From the NCBI GenBank assembly GCA_947483345.1, contig CANKNL010000002.1, positions 1-35,820 of the forward strand: a stretch of DNA of 35,820 bases. The letters run 5' to 3'. Below, piece after piece: positions 7,846 to 15,740 of this stretch; position 1 is the first letter of the stretch, and the number at the start of each line of letters is the position of its first letter. A model generated the notes under the pieces. The model saw only the letters and a program-made list of their open reading frames with translations, made no database searches and was not told where the DNA came from. This DNA comes from Chitinophagaceae bacterium (GTDB lineage Bacteria > Bacteroidota > Bacteroidia > Chitinophagales > Chitinophagaceae). The position numbers were made by a program, and so were the translations under genes.

Positions 7846-7878
7846 CTTCGGTGTTTCCTGCTAAAGGAATGGCCGAAG
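7846..7878 (-). other. Bulged hairpin just downstream of mreB
   Basis: CTTCGG (7846-7851) pairs with CCGAAG (7873-7878), and TTCCT (7855-7859) pairs with AGGAA (7865-7869), separated by symmetric three-base internal loops. It sits 13 bases after the mreB stop codon, reading on the minus strand. There is no long U run after it. A partial terminator or an mRNA-stabilising end that keeps mreB above mreCD is a reasonable inference. Confidence 0.5.
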
Positions 7879-7891
7879 TTTAGAGTGGGTT

Positions 7892-8917
7892 TTACCGCAT
7901 TACAAAAGGATATCTGTCGTAATGTTTTAATGCAATACCCGTACCTCTAACCACACTTTTTAATGGATCATCAGCTACATGAACAGGTAATTTAATTTTT
8001 GCATTTAGTCTTTTATCCAACCCCCTCAGTAAGGCGCCACCACCAGTGATATACAATCCCCTGCGGTAAATATCAGATGCCAGTTCGGGCGGGGTTGTTT
8101 CCAAAGCTTTCAGAATAGCTTCTTCTATTTTAAAAATACTTTTATCCAACGCTTCTGCCACTTCTTGATAACTAACCATCACTTGTTTTGGGATGCCGGT
8201 TACCAGGTCTCTTCCATTAACCGGAATATCATCGGGCGGATTATCCAGGTCTTTCATGGCTGCTCCAACCTGAATTTTAATTTGCTCGGCAGTACGCTCG
8301 CCAATCAATAAACTGTGGTAACGACGAAGTGCCTCCATAATATCGGCTGTAAATTCATCCCCGGCAATACGAATACTCTGATCACAAACAATGCCTGCAA
8401 GGGCAATAACTGTAATACCCGTGGTACCACCGCCAATGTCTATGATCATATTGCCAACCGGTTCTTCCACATCAATGCCAATACCTAAAGCTGCTGCCAT
8501 AGGTTCATGAATCAGATAAACTTCTTTTGCACCAGCCTGTTCGGCACTATCTCGTACCGCACGTTTTTCTACCTCAGTGATACTGCTGGGGATACAGATC
8601 ATCATACGCCAACTGGGAGCAAACAATGGTTTTTTGGGATAAATCAGTTTGATCATTTCCCGTATCATCAGCTCGGCTGCGTTAAAATCGGCTATCACGC
8701 CGTCTTTAAGCGGACGAACCGTTCTTATACTTTCATGGGTTTTTTCATGCATCATCAATGCCTTTTTGCCCACTGCCAAAATATTCTTCGGATTATTCCT
8801 GTCTAATGCAACAATAGAAGGTTCATTTACAACGATCTCATCATTATGAATAATGAGGGTATTTGCAGTACCCAGATCAATTGCAATTTCCTGTGTAAAA
8901 AAGTTAAAAAGGCCCAT
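7892..8917 (-). CDS. mreB: Rod shape-determining protein MreB (bacterial actin)
   Basis: The 341-residue product has the usual MreB length. The actin-fold nucleotide motifs are present: phosphate-1 'IDLGTANTLI' (residues 13-22), phosphate-2 'MIIDIGGGTTGITVIAL', and the adenosine motif 'LYITGGGALLRGLDKRL' near the C-terminus. 'EPMAAALGIGIDVEEPVGN' is the family connect-1 region. The N-terminal 'MGLFNFFTQEIAIDLG' supplies a short hydrophobic stretch that could bind the membrane. MreB filaments position the elongation complex on the inner membrane face. It is the first gene of the mreBCD-mrdA-rodA operon, with a promoter candidate about 40 bases upstream. Confidence 0.97.
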   Translation of the reverse strand: MGLFNFFTQEIAIDLGTANTLIIHNDEIVVNEPSIVALDRNNPKNILAVGKKALMMHEKTHESIRTVRPLKDGVIADFNAAELMIREMIKLIYPKKPLFAPSWRMMICIPSSITEVEKRAVRDSAEQAGAKEVYLIHEPMAAALGIGIDVEEPVGNMIIDIGGGTTGITVIALAGIVCDQSIRIAGDEFTADIMEALRRYHSLLIGERTAEQIKIQVGAAMKDLDNPPDDIPVNGRDLVTGIPKQVMVSYQEVAEALDKSIFKIEEAILKALETTPPELASDIYRRGLYITGGGALLRGLDKRLNAKIKLPVHVADDPLKSVVRGTGIALKHYDRYPFVMR

Positions 8918-8954
8918 ATTATTTTATGTGAAAAAGGATTTTAATCTATGCCTG

Positions 8955-8985
8955 CAAAGTTGGTGGAAATTATTTGAATTAACAA
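8955..8985 (-). promoter_or_regulatory. Candidate Bacteroidota promoter for mreB
   Basis: On the minus strand, TTG (8985-8983) is followed after 20 bases by CAACTTTG (8962-8955), which differs by one base from the TAnnTTTG consensus. The predicted start site would leave a leader of about 30 bases before the mreB ATG. Confidence 0.5.
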
Positions 8986-9140
8986 CCGCAAACCCTTTAT
9001 TTTTCAACATTTTACAGAAATTTTCGCATTAGGCTCGTTTTGAAAAGATTTAACAAAGCAACCGAACACTTAAATTTAAACATACCAATTTGCCTGTTTC
9101 GGTTTTAGCAGTAAAAAAGCGGTTCATTTAAACACTGTTT

Positions 9141-10427
9141 TTACAGAATATTAAATTCATACCCGATATCTGAGCGGTAATACATGCCTTCAAAATCAAG
9201 CTGCTCCAACATACGATTTGATTGCTCAACGGCTTCTGTAATATTTCCGCCAAATGAGGTTACAGCTAAAACCCTGCCACCATTTGTAACGGTATCCTTT
9301 CCTTCTTTTTTTGTTCCGGAATGAAAAATAATACTGTTCTGCAGAACAGGATCCTGTAAACCGTTGATCATTTTTCCTTTTTCATATTCACCAGGATAAC
9401 CACCACTTACTGCTACCACTGTTGCAACAGCCCTTTCATCGGTTTCTATTTTAATTTCATGAAGGCGTTGTTCAGCTGTTGCCAGCATCAATTCTACCAG
9501 ATCATTTTTTATCCTCGGTATCACCACTTCTGTTTCAGGATCACCCATGCGGCAATTATATTCAATTACATTTGGTTCACCCCCATCATTCATTAAACCA
9601 AAGAAGATAAATCCTTTATAATCGAGCTTGTCTTTTTTTAATCCCGCAATAGTAGGTTCAATTATTTTTTCTTTTACTTTTTGCAGAAATGCTTCGGTAA
9701 CAAATGGCAACGGACTTACTGCACCCATACCACCAGTATTGAGCCCGGCATCTGCCTCCCCTATTCTTTTATAATCTTTTGCTTCGGGCAATAAAACATA
9801 GTTTTCGCCATCCGTTAAAACAAAAATGCTTAACTCAATACCTTTTAAAAATGCTTCTACCACCACTTTATTTCCGGCCTCTCCAAATTTAGACCGAAGC
9901 AACATCAGTTCAAATTCTGAACAGGCTTCCAAGTGATTCTGGCATATCAATACCCCTTTGCCAGCAGCCAGTCCATCGGCTTTTAAAACAATAGGCAGTG
10001 ATTGTTTTTTTATATATGCCACACCTTCCAGATATTTATCAGCTGTAAATTCTCCATAAGCAGCAGTAGGAATATGATGCCGTATCATAAAGGCTTTGGC
10101 AAATGCCTTACTCCCTTCCAGTTGTGAAGCGGCCTTTGACGGACCGATTACTTTGATATTTTCTAATCCTTTTCTATTTTTAAAAAAATCGTAGATCCCC
10201 TTAACCAATGGCTCTTCAGGCCCCACGATGACCATATCAATAGCGTTTACAATACAGGCTGTTGCCAGACTTTCAAAATGGGTAATATCAATTTGTAAAT
10301 TGGTGCCGCATAAAGCGGTGCCGGCATTGCCTGGCGCAATGAATAACTGTTTGCAAAGCGGACTTTGCATAAATTTCCATGCCAACGTATGCTCCCGGCC
10401 ACCCGAGCCTATTAAAAGTAATTTCAT
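9141..10427 (-). CDS. purD: Phosphoribosylamine--glycine ligase (GARS)
   Basis: I choose the ATG at 10427, giving 428 residues. The track's start at 10457 adds ten residues (MFRHLKFSRS) before the normal family start 'MKLLLIGSGGREHTLAWKF'. Further marks are 'VIVGPEEPLVKGIYDFF', 'IGPSKAASQLEGSKAFAKAFM', the ATP-grasp region 'PIVLKADGLAAGKGVLIC', 'GLNTGGMGAVSPLPF' and 'FGLMNDGGEPNVIEYNCRMGDPETEVVIPRI'. The enzyme is cytoplasmic and joins phosphoribosylamine with glycine using ATP, the second step of purine synthesis. It stands alone on the minus strand, divergent from the first POT transporter and 224 bases from mreB. I see no purine riboswitch in either flanking gap. Confidence 0.96.
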   Translation of the reverse strand: MKLLLIGSGGREHTLAWKFMQSPLCKQLFIAPGNAGTALCGTNLQIDITHFESLATACIVNAIDMVIVGPEEPLVKGIYDFFKNRKGLENIKVIGPSKAASQLEGSKAFAKAFMIRHHIPTAAYGEFTADKYLEGVAYIKKQSLPIVLKADGLAAGKGVLICQNHLEACSEFELMLLRSKFGEAGNKVVVEAFLKGIELSIFVLTDGENYVLLPEAKDYKRIGEADAGLNTGGMGAVSPLPFVTEAFLQKVKEKIIEPTIAGLKKDKLDYKGFIFFGLMNDGGEPNVIEYNCRMGDPETEVVIPRIKNDLVELMLATAEQRLHEIKIETDERAVATVVAVSGGYPGEYEKGKMINGLQDPVLQNSIIFHSGTKKEGKDTVTNGGRVLAVTSFGGNITEAVEQSNRMLEQLDFEGMYYRSDIGYEFNIL

Positions 10428-10565
10428 TGATCTACTGAATTTAAGATGCCTGAACAAAAGCTATGCGAATTTAAAATTCTAATGACGCATTTCAATAACT
10501 ATTTTTAAATGAGCAACGACATGGCTTTTTTTTGTAACGTATTGTAAAAAAATAGGTGTATTGAT

Positions 10566-10599
10566 TTTGTATAACTTAAACAGAATTTCGCTATTTTGG
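10566..10599 (+). promoter_or_regulatory. Possible promoter for first POT gene
   Basis: TTTG at 10566-10569 and TATTTTGG at 10592-10599 (one mismatch to TAnnTTTG) are separated by 22 bases, slightly longer than the usual 19-20. The ATG at 10640 lies about 35 bases beyond the expected start site. Confidence 0.35.
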
Positions 10600-10639
10600 G
10601 CAACTAAACCATCTAACAAGCATTTAAAAACCAACTAAC

Positions 10640-12379
10640 ATGAGTGAAACTAAGATTAACAGTAAACATCCGGCAGGTTTATTTGTACTTTTCTTTACAG
10701 AAATGTGGGAACGCTTTAGCTACTATGGCATGCGGGCAATCTTTACATTATATATGACTAAGGCCTTGTTTATAGATAAGGCCGACGCTTCGAATATTTA
10801 CGGTAGCTATACGGGGCTTGTTTATCTTACACCATTAATTGGTGGTTATGTTGCAGATAGGTACTGGGGCAACAGACGTTCTATTTTTGTTGGAGGATTA
10901 TTAATGGCTATTGGCCAGTTTTTAATGTTCTTCAGTGCCAGTAATTATCAAAATGCAGATCTTAGTACCATTTTCATGTGGTTTGGATTAACCGGTCTTA
11001 TTATTGGAAACGGTTTTTTTAAACCCAATATATCAACACTGGTAGGCCAGCTTTACCCCAGAGGTGACAGCAGGTTGGATTCAGCCTTTACCCTGTTTTA
11101 TATGGGCATTAATCTGGGTGCTTTTTTCTCTCCAATTGTATGCGGATTACTGGGCGATACCGGAAATCCTGCTGATTTTAAATGGGGCTTTTTTGCTGCA
11201 GGTGTAGGTATGCTGTTTGGTATCATTTCATTTGAACTAATGAAGAAAAAATATCTTGTAACGCCTGAAGGAGAAGCTGTTGGTGCCATTTCAAACAAAA
11301 AAAGAGATGAAGCTGATAAGGCCGCCTCTGAAGCAAAAGGCGAAAAAGACACTGTAAATACGGGTGCCATTGCAAATAAAAGCGTTGTTATATGGGCTGC
11401 CATAGCTATAGGCTTAATTTCAACTTTTCATTTCCTGCTGGGTCAGGATTGGATTGGTTCTGCCATTTTCAGCGTTTCTTTTGCTGCTCCGGGATTAATA
11501 TTAACTGATTCTTCTCTTTCTAAAATTGAAAAAGAAAGAATAATAGTGATTTTTATTGCTGCCTTTTTTGTGATATTCTTTTGGGCTGCCTTTGAGCAAG
11601 CCGGGGCTTCACTTACCTTTTTTGCTGATGAGCAAATGAACAGATCGATTAATATCAATACAAATTACGGGATCATATACCTTGTCGTTACTGTATTTGC
11701 AGGTTTATTATATTATACATTACAAAGAATAATGGACATACCTAAAGAATATAAAATACTTTTTGGTATGATTGGTCTTTATTTGATATTTCTTGTTGTT
11801 AAAGGTTTTGTTGTAGGCAACCGATTTATTTTGGGCGATATACCAGCTTCTGCATTTAACAGTGTGAATGCCATTTTCATTGTTGTACTTGCCCCCTTAT
11901 TTGCAGAATTTTGGGGTAAATTGGGCAAAAGAAATTTAGAACCGGCATCTCCGTATAAACAAGCGTTGGGCCTTTTATTTCTTTCACTGGGTTATGTTGT
12001 AATAGCAGTTGGTGTTAAGGGGATTGAGCCTGGAATTAAAGTAAGTATGATGTGGCTTATAATACTTTACCTGCTTCACACAATTGGTGAACTCTGCCTG
12101 TCCCCTATTGGTTTATCACTGGTAAATAAACTGGCCCCTGCCCGATTCGCATCTGTATTAATGGGTACCTGGTTTTTGGCAAATGCAACTGCAAATAAGT
12201 TTGCAGGCACATTGAGTTCCTTATATCCCGAAGCCGGAAAACCAACTTCTTTTATGGGTTGGCAGTTAACGTCACTTTATGATTTCTTTGTCGTATTTAT
12301 TATTATGTCGGGTGTGGCATCTTTAATTCTGTTTGTTGCCAGCAAATGGCTATTAAAGATGATGCATGGTGTAAGATAA
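10640..12379 (+). CDS. POT/PTR-family proton-coupled peptide transporter (1 of 3)
   Basis: The 579-residue product is an MFS protein with the POT signatures: the E21-x-x-E24-R25-F motif in 'FTEMWERFSYYGMRAIF', 'GGYVADRYWGNRRSIFVGG', 'GNGFFKPNISTLVGQLYP' with its TM4 lysine, 'FTLFYMGINLGAFFSP' (PTR2 signature), 'FWAAFEQAGASLTFFA' on TM7 and 'GELCLSPIGLSLVNKLAP' near the end. It imports di/tripeptides with protons across the inner membrane. It is longer than most bacterial POTs (about 450-520) because of a charged cytoplasmic loop between the two halves (about residues 210-250, rich in K, E and D). A terminator follows directly, so it may be regulated apart from its two downstream paralogues. 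Confidence 0.94.
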   Translation: MSETKINSKHPAGLFVLFFTEMWERFSYYGMRAIFTLYMTKALFIDKADASNIYGSYTGLVYLTPLIGGYVADRYWGNRRSIFVGGLLMAIGQFLMFFSASNYQNADLSTIFMWFGLTGLIIGNGFFKPNISTLVGQLYPRGDSRLDSAFTLFYMGINLGAFFSPIVCGLLGDTGNPADFKWGFFAAGVGMLFGIISFELMKKKYLVTPEGEAVGAISNKKRDEADKAASEAKGEKDTVNTGAIANKSVVIWAAIAIGLISTFHFLLGQDWIGSAIFSVSFAAPGLILTDSSLSKIEKERIIVIFIAAFFVIFFWAAFEQAGASLTFFADEQMNRSININTNYGIIYLVVTVFAGLLYYTLQRIMDIPKEYKILFGMIGLYLIFLVVKGFVVGNRFILGDIPASAFNSVNAIFIVVLAPLFAEFWGKLGKRNLEPASPYKQALGLLFLSLGYVVIAVGVKGIEPGIKVSMMWLIILYLLHTIGELCLSPIGLSLVNKLAPARFASVLMGTWFLANATANKFAGTLSSLYPEAGKPTSFMGWQLTSLYDFFVVFIIMSGVASLILFVASKWLLKMMHGVR

Positions 12380-12396
12380 TTTCATTTCATATTTTT

Positions 12397-12425
12397 AAAA
12401 GGCGATCTCACAGTCGCCTTTTTTT
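12397..12425 (+). terminator. Rho-independent terminator after POT 1
   Basis: AAAAGGCGA (12397-12405), an 8-base loop and TCGCCTTTT (12414-12422) form a perfect 9-bp stem running into a T run. It lies 18 bases after the stop codon of the first transporter. Confidence 0.9.
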
Positions 12426-12454
12426 ATTTAACTTACCATTCTAAAAATATCAGC

Positions 12455-14095
12455 ATGAGCCATACGCCGAAACACCCCAAAGCTTTACCGTATTTATTCT
12501 TTTCCGAAATGTGGGAACGGTTTGGTTATTATCTGATGATCGGTATCTTTTTATTGTACCTTAAAAATGTGGAGCATGGTTTTTCCATGACCAATTCAGA
12601 AGCATCTGATTTGTACGGAACCTTTATTGCATTGGTTTTTCTTACACCATTCATCGGCGGGTTGATTGCTGACCGTTATTGGGGTTATCGCCGATCGGTT
12701 ATTGCCGGTGGTTTAATGATGGGTGCCGGCTACTGCCTGATGGCGGTTCACAGCCTGCCTGTACTCTACATCAGTATGGGGCTGGTTATTTTTGGCAATG
12801 GTTTTTTTAAGCCTAATATTTCTACTCTGCTGGGTAATTTATACAATGCCCCCGAATTTCTTAAAAGAAAAGATGAAGGTTATAATATTTTTTACATGGG
12901 CATTAATATCGGCGCCTTCATCTGTAATTTTTTCAGCGCTGCCATTATTATTGTTTGGGGCTGGAAATATGCATTTGTAGCAGCGGGTATTGGTATGTTT
13001 CTCGGTGTGATCATTTTTATGCTGGGCACCAAACATTATGCATCAGGCGATGTAAGAAAACCCATGACCAAAGAAGACATGCCTTTTATCAAGATTGTAG
13101 TAACCATATTTATTCCTGCAATCGTTGCCGGCATCCTTGGCTGGTTAATCCCAAATAATATTTTCGGGTCCGACAGTACAGATGCTTTCATCTTTGCCTG
13201 TATGCCGGTAATTTATTTTTACGCATCGCTTTATATCAGAGCAGAGGCTTCTGAGAAAAGGCCCATAGCTGCTTTGTTGGCCATCTTTGCAGCGGTAGTC
13301 TTGTTTTGGGCCGTGTTTAAACAAAATGGAACCGCGCTAACCATCTGGGCAGAATCCTATACCAACAGGCAGGTGCATGGCACAACAGCAGATCTATTTA
13401 AAGGGTTAAATCAGGCTAAGGATATGTCTTATAAAAAAGATTCTGTAGACCTCTATGATGGTATGTTCAGGTTACAAAAAAATCAAGATGGGAAAGTCAT
13501 TAAAGAATATAATTATCCGGTTTACTTTAAAAATGTACAGCCCGATAAACTGCCTGCCGATGGCGGTAAAGCCACCTTATGGGCTACACCCATCAGCCAG
13601 TCTATAAACCCCGGTTGGGTTATTTTATTAACGCCGCTGGTGCTTGCCTTTTTTGCTTTTTTAAGGGGTAAAAATAAAGAACCATCAACAGCCACAAAGA
13701 TTGCATTTGGTTTATTCATCTCTGCTTTATCTGTTTTGGTTATGGTAGCAGCTGTTTATATTAGTGGCAATGGCGCCGAAAAAGCCAGTGTTTGGTGGTT
13801 GATGGGAACCTATGGGGTTGTAACCATCGGCGAATTATTATTAAGCCCAATGGGACTGTCATTGGTTTCAAAATTAAGCCCTGTTCGTTTAACATCGCTG
13901 ATGATGGGTGGTTGGTTCCTTGCCACTTCAATCGGCAATAAACTCTCAGGTATATTGGCCACCATGTGGGATGGTTATGAAAACAAAGCCAATTTTTTTT
14001 GGGTGAATTTTGTATTACTAATTATTGCGACCTGCATCATTTTTGGTATGCTGAAATGGTTGAACAGGATCATGCAAGAAAAAGGAGTAACTTAA
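12455..14095 (+). CDS. POT/PTR-family transporter (2 of 3), divergent
   Basis: The 546-residue MFS protein is clearly homologous to its neighbours ('FSEMWERFGYY', 'GGLIADRYWGYRRSVIAGG', 'GNGFFKPNISTLLGNLY', 'NIFYMGINIGAF', 'GELLLSPMGLSLVSKLSP'). Three differences stand out. The YYG-M-R that follows ExxERF in both sisters is YYLMIG here. The TM7 acidic residue (FEQ in both sisters) is lysine, K289 in 'FWAVFKQNGTAL'. An extracytoplasmic insertion of about 75 residues follows TM7 (about 305-385, 'TTADLFKGLNQAKDM' onward). TM7 acidic residues take part in proton coupling in characterised POTs, so altered coupling or substrate is possible. It could still be a peptide transporter. It lies 58 bases before the third copy with no terminator between. 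Confidence 0.9.
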   Translation: MSHTPKHPKALPYLFFSEMWERFGYYLMIGIFLLYLKNVEHGFSMTNSEASDLYGTFIALVFLTPFIGGLIADRYWGYRRSVIAGGLMMGAGYCLMAVHSLPVLYISMGLVIFGNGFFKPNISTLLGNLYNAPEFLKRKDEGYNIFYMGINIGAFICNFFSAAIIIVWGWKYAFVAAGIGMFLGVIIFMLGTKHYASGDVRKPMTKEDMPFIKIVVTIFIPAIVAGILGWLIPNNIFGSDSTDAFIFACMPVIYFYASLYIRAEASEKRPIAALLAIFAAVVLFWAVFKQNGTALTIWAESYTNRQVHGTTADLFKGLNQAKDMSYKKDSVDLYDGMFRLQKNQDGKVIKEYNYPVYFKNVQPDKLPADGGKATLWATPISQSINPGWVILLTPLVLAFFAFLRGKNKEPSTATKIAFGLFISALSVLVMVAAVYISGNGAEKASVWWLMGTYGVVTIGELLLSPMGLSLVSKLSPVRLTSLMMGGWFLATSIGNKLSGILATMWDGYENKANFFWVNFVLLIIATCIIFGMLKWLNRIMQEKGVT

Positions 14096-14153
14096 AACAA
14101 TCAACAATACGTTAGTACACATCACAAAAACAGGTCACCATTAAAAATTCATC

Positions 14154-15638
14154 ATGGAAAATAAAGCCATAACACTGGAACAGATACAAAATTTTGAGGG
14201 CAAATATCCCAAACAACTGTGGTACCTGTTTATGTCGGAAATGTGGGAACGCTTTTGTTTTTATGGCATGCGTGGCATGCTCACTTTTTTTATGGTGAAT
14301 CAACTGATGATGAAAGATGATGTAGCCAATTTACAATATGGCGCTACACAGGCTTTTGTTTATGCCTTTACTTTTATTGGTGGTTTATTTGCCGATAAAA
14401 TTTTAGGATTCAGAAAATCACTGTTCTGGGGTGGCCTTTTAATGATTGTAGGCAGTTGCATATTGGCCATCGATCCAAAAGAATTTTTCTTCTTAGGTAT
14501 CAGTTTTAATATCATTGGTACTGGTTTCTTTAAGCCCAATATTTCCACTATGGTGGGTAGCCTTTACAAAGACGGCGATAACAGAAGAGATGCCGGTTTT
14601 TCACTTTTTTATTCAGGCATCAATATAGGAGCCTTGCTGGGTGGGTATGCTTGCATCAGTATTGGAAAAAATTATTCCTGGAACCTGGCTTTTGGTTTTG
14701 CAGCAATTGTTATGACCATCAGTTTACTTACTTTTATTTTTACACAAAAAAAACTCGGCCCTATTGGGCTTTCTCCGTTTAAGACCGATCATAAAAACAG
14801 AAAATGGTATGAATATGCCGTTTACTTAGGTTCACTTTTAATCATTCCGGTAATTATGACCATGGTGGCTAAAACCCAATATACCGATTGGTTTATGTAC
14901 ATCATTGGCCCAGCCACGTTAATCTATTTATTTTATGAAATGACAAAATATTCATCTGCCGAAAAGAAAAAACTACTGGCTGCTTTGGTGTTCATTATTT
15001 TTTCAATTTTATTTTGGGCTTTTTTTGAGCAAAGCGGCGGATCATTGAGTTTGTTTGCAGCCAACAATCTTAATAACCGCGTATTGGGAATGATTGATCT
15101 GGATCCTAATGGCGTAAACAATGCGGCTAATTCGCTCTTTGTGATCATATTTGCCCCCATCGTTGGTATCATCTGGCTCTGGCTGAGCAAAAGAAAAATA
15201 GAGCCCAATACAGTCGTGAAATTTGGATTGGGTTTTATATTTCTCAGCCTGTCTTTTTACGTTTTTTATACAACCATTTTTTTTGCCAATGCACAGGGCA
15301 TTACCTCTTTGGATGTATTTACACTGGCTTACCTGGTTATTACTTTTGGTGAGCTGTGTTTATCGCCGATCGGGCTTTCTATAATGACAAAATTATCGCC
15401 AAAACCTTTGCAGGGCGTCATGATGGGGATGTGGTTTCTGGCCAGTGCATATGGCCAATATGTTGCAGGTATTTTAGGTGCAGGCATGTCTTCCCCAAAT
15501 AGCGGGGCTTCGCTTAACGAAAAATTAATAGCTTATACGTCGGGGTATAAACAATTGGCCATATATGCATTGATCGCCGGAGTTATTCTTTTATTGATAT
15601 CCCCTTTAGTGAAAAAACTGATGCAGGAAGTAAAATAA
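14154..15638 (+). CDS. POT/PTR-family proton-coupled peptide transporter (3 of 3)
   Basis: The 494-residue product has the normal POT length. Motifs: E29-x-x-E32-R33-F in 'MSEMWERFCFYGMRGML', 'GGLFADKILGFRKSLFWGG', 'GTGFFKPNISTMVGSLY', 'FSLFYSGINIGALLGG', TM7 'FWAFFEQSGGSLSLFA' and 'GELCLSPIGLSIMTKLSP'. It starts with a polar N-terminal extension of about 20 residues ('MENKAITLEQIQNFEGKYPK') that the other two lack. The expected role is inner-membrane uptake of small peptides with protons. It probably shares a transcript with POT 2. The array ends at a strong hairpin. Confidence 0.93.
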   Translation: MENKAITLEQIQNFEGKYPKQLWYLFMSEMWERFCFYGMRGMLTFFMVNQLMMKDDVANLQYGATQAFVYAFTFIGGLFADKILGFRKSLFWGGLLMIVGSCILAIDPKEFFFLGISFNIIGTGFFKPNISTMVGSLYKDGDNRRDAGFSLFYSGINIGALLGGYACISIGKNYSWNLAFGFAAIVMTISLLTFIFTQKKLGPIGLSPFKTDHKNRKWYEYAVYLGSLLIIPVIMTMVAKTQYTDWFMYIIGPATLIYLFYEMTKYSSAEKKKLLAALVFIIFSILFWAFFEQSGGSLSLFAANNLNNRVLGMIDLDPNGVNNAANSLFVIIFAPIVGIIWLWLSKRKIEPNTVVKFGLGFIFLSLSFYVFYTTIFFANAQGITSLDVFTLAYLVITFGELCLSPIGLSIMTKLSPKPLQGVMMGMWFLASAYGQYVAGILGAGMSSPNSGASLNEKLIAYTSGYKQLAIYALIAGVILLLISPLVKKLMQEVK

Positions 15639-15660
15639 AATTTGTAAAAAAGCCCTTTTA

Positions 15661-15694
15661 TTGAGAAGCCCGGCCCAAAGGCCGGGCTTCTCAA
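15661..15694. terminator. Strong hairpin between convergent genes
   Basis: TTGAGAAGCCCGGCC (15661-15675), the loop CAAA and GGCCGGGCTTCTCAA (15680-15694) make a perfect 15-bp GC-rich stem. On the minus strand it is followed by TAAAAGGGCTTTTTTAC, so it can serve as a terminator for the DUF1501 gene as well as for the POT genes. Confidence 0.85.
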
Positions 15695-15740
15695 TATAGT
15701 CTTTCTGAAAATCTTTAACCCAACCAACATCTCCCCTATT

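Noticed and set aside
10428-10639. Purine riboswitch or PurR-type operator before purD
   Set aside because: I looked for conserved riboswitch helices or a clear palindrome in the purD leader and saw none.
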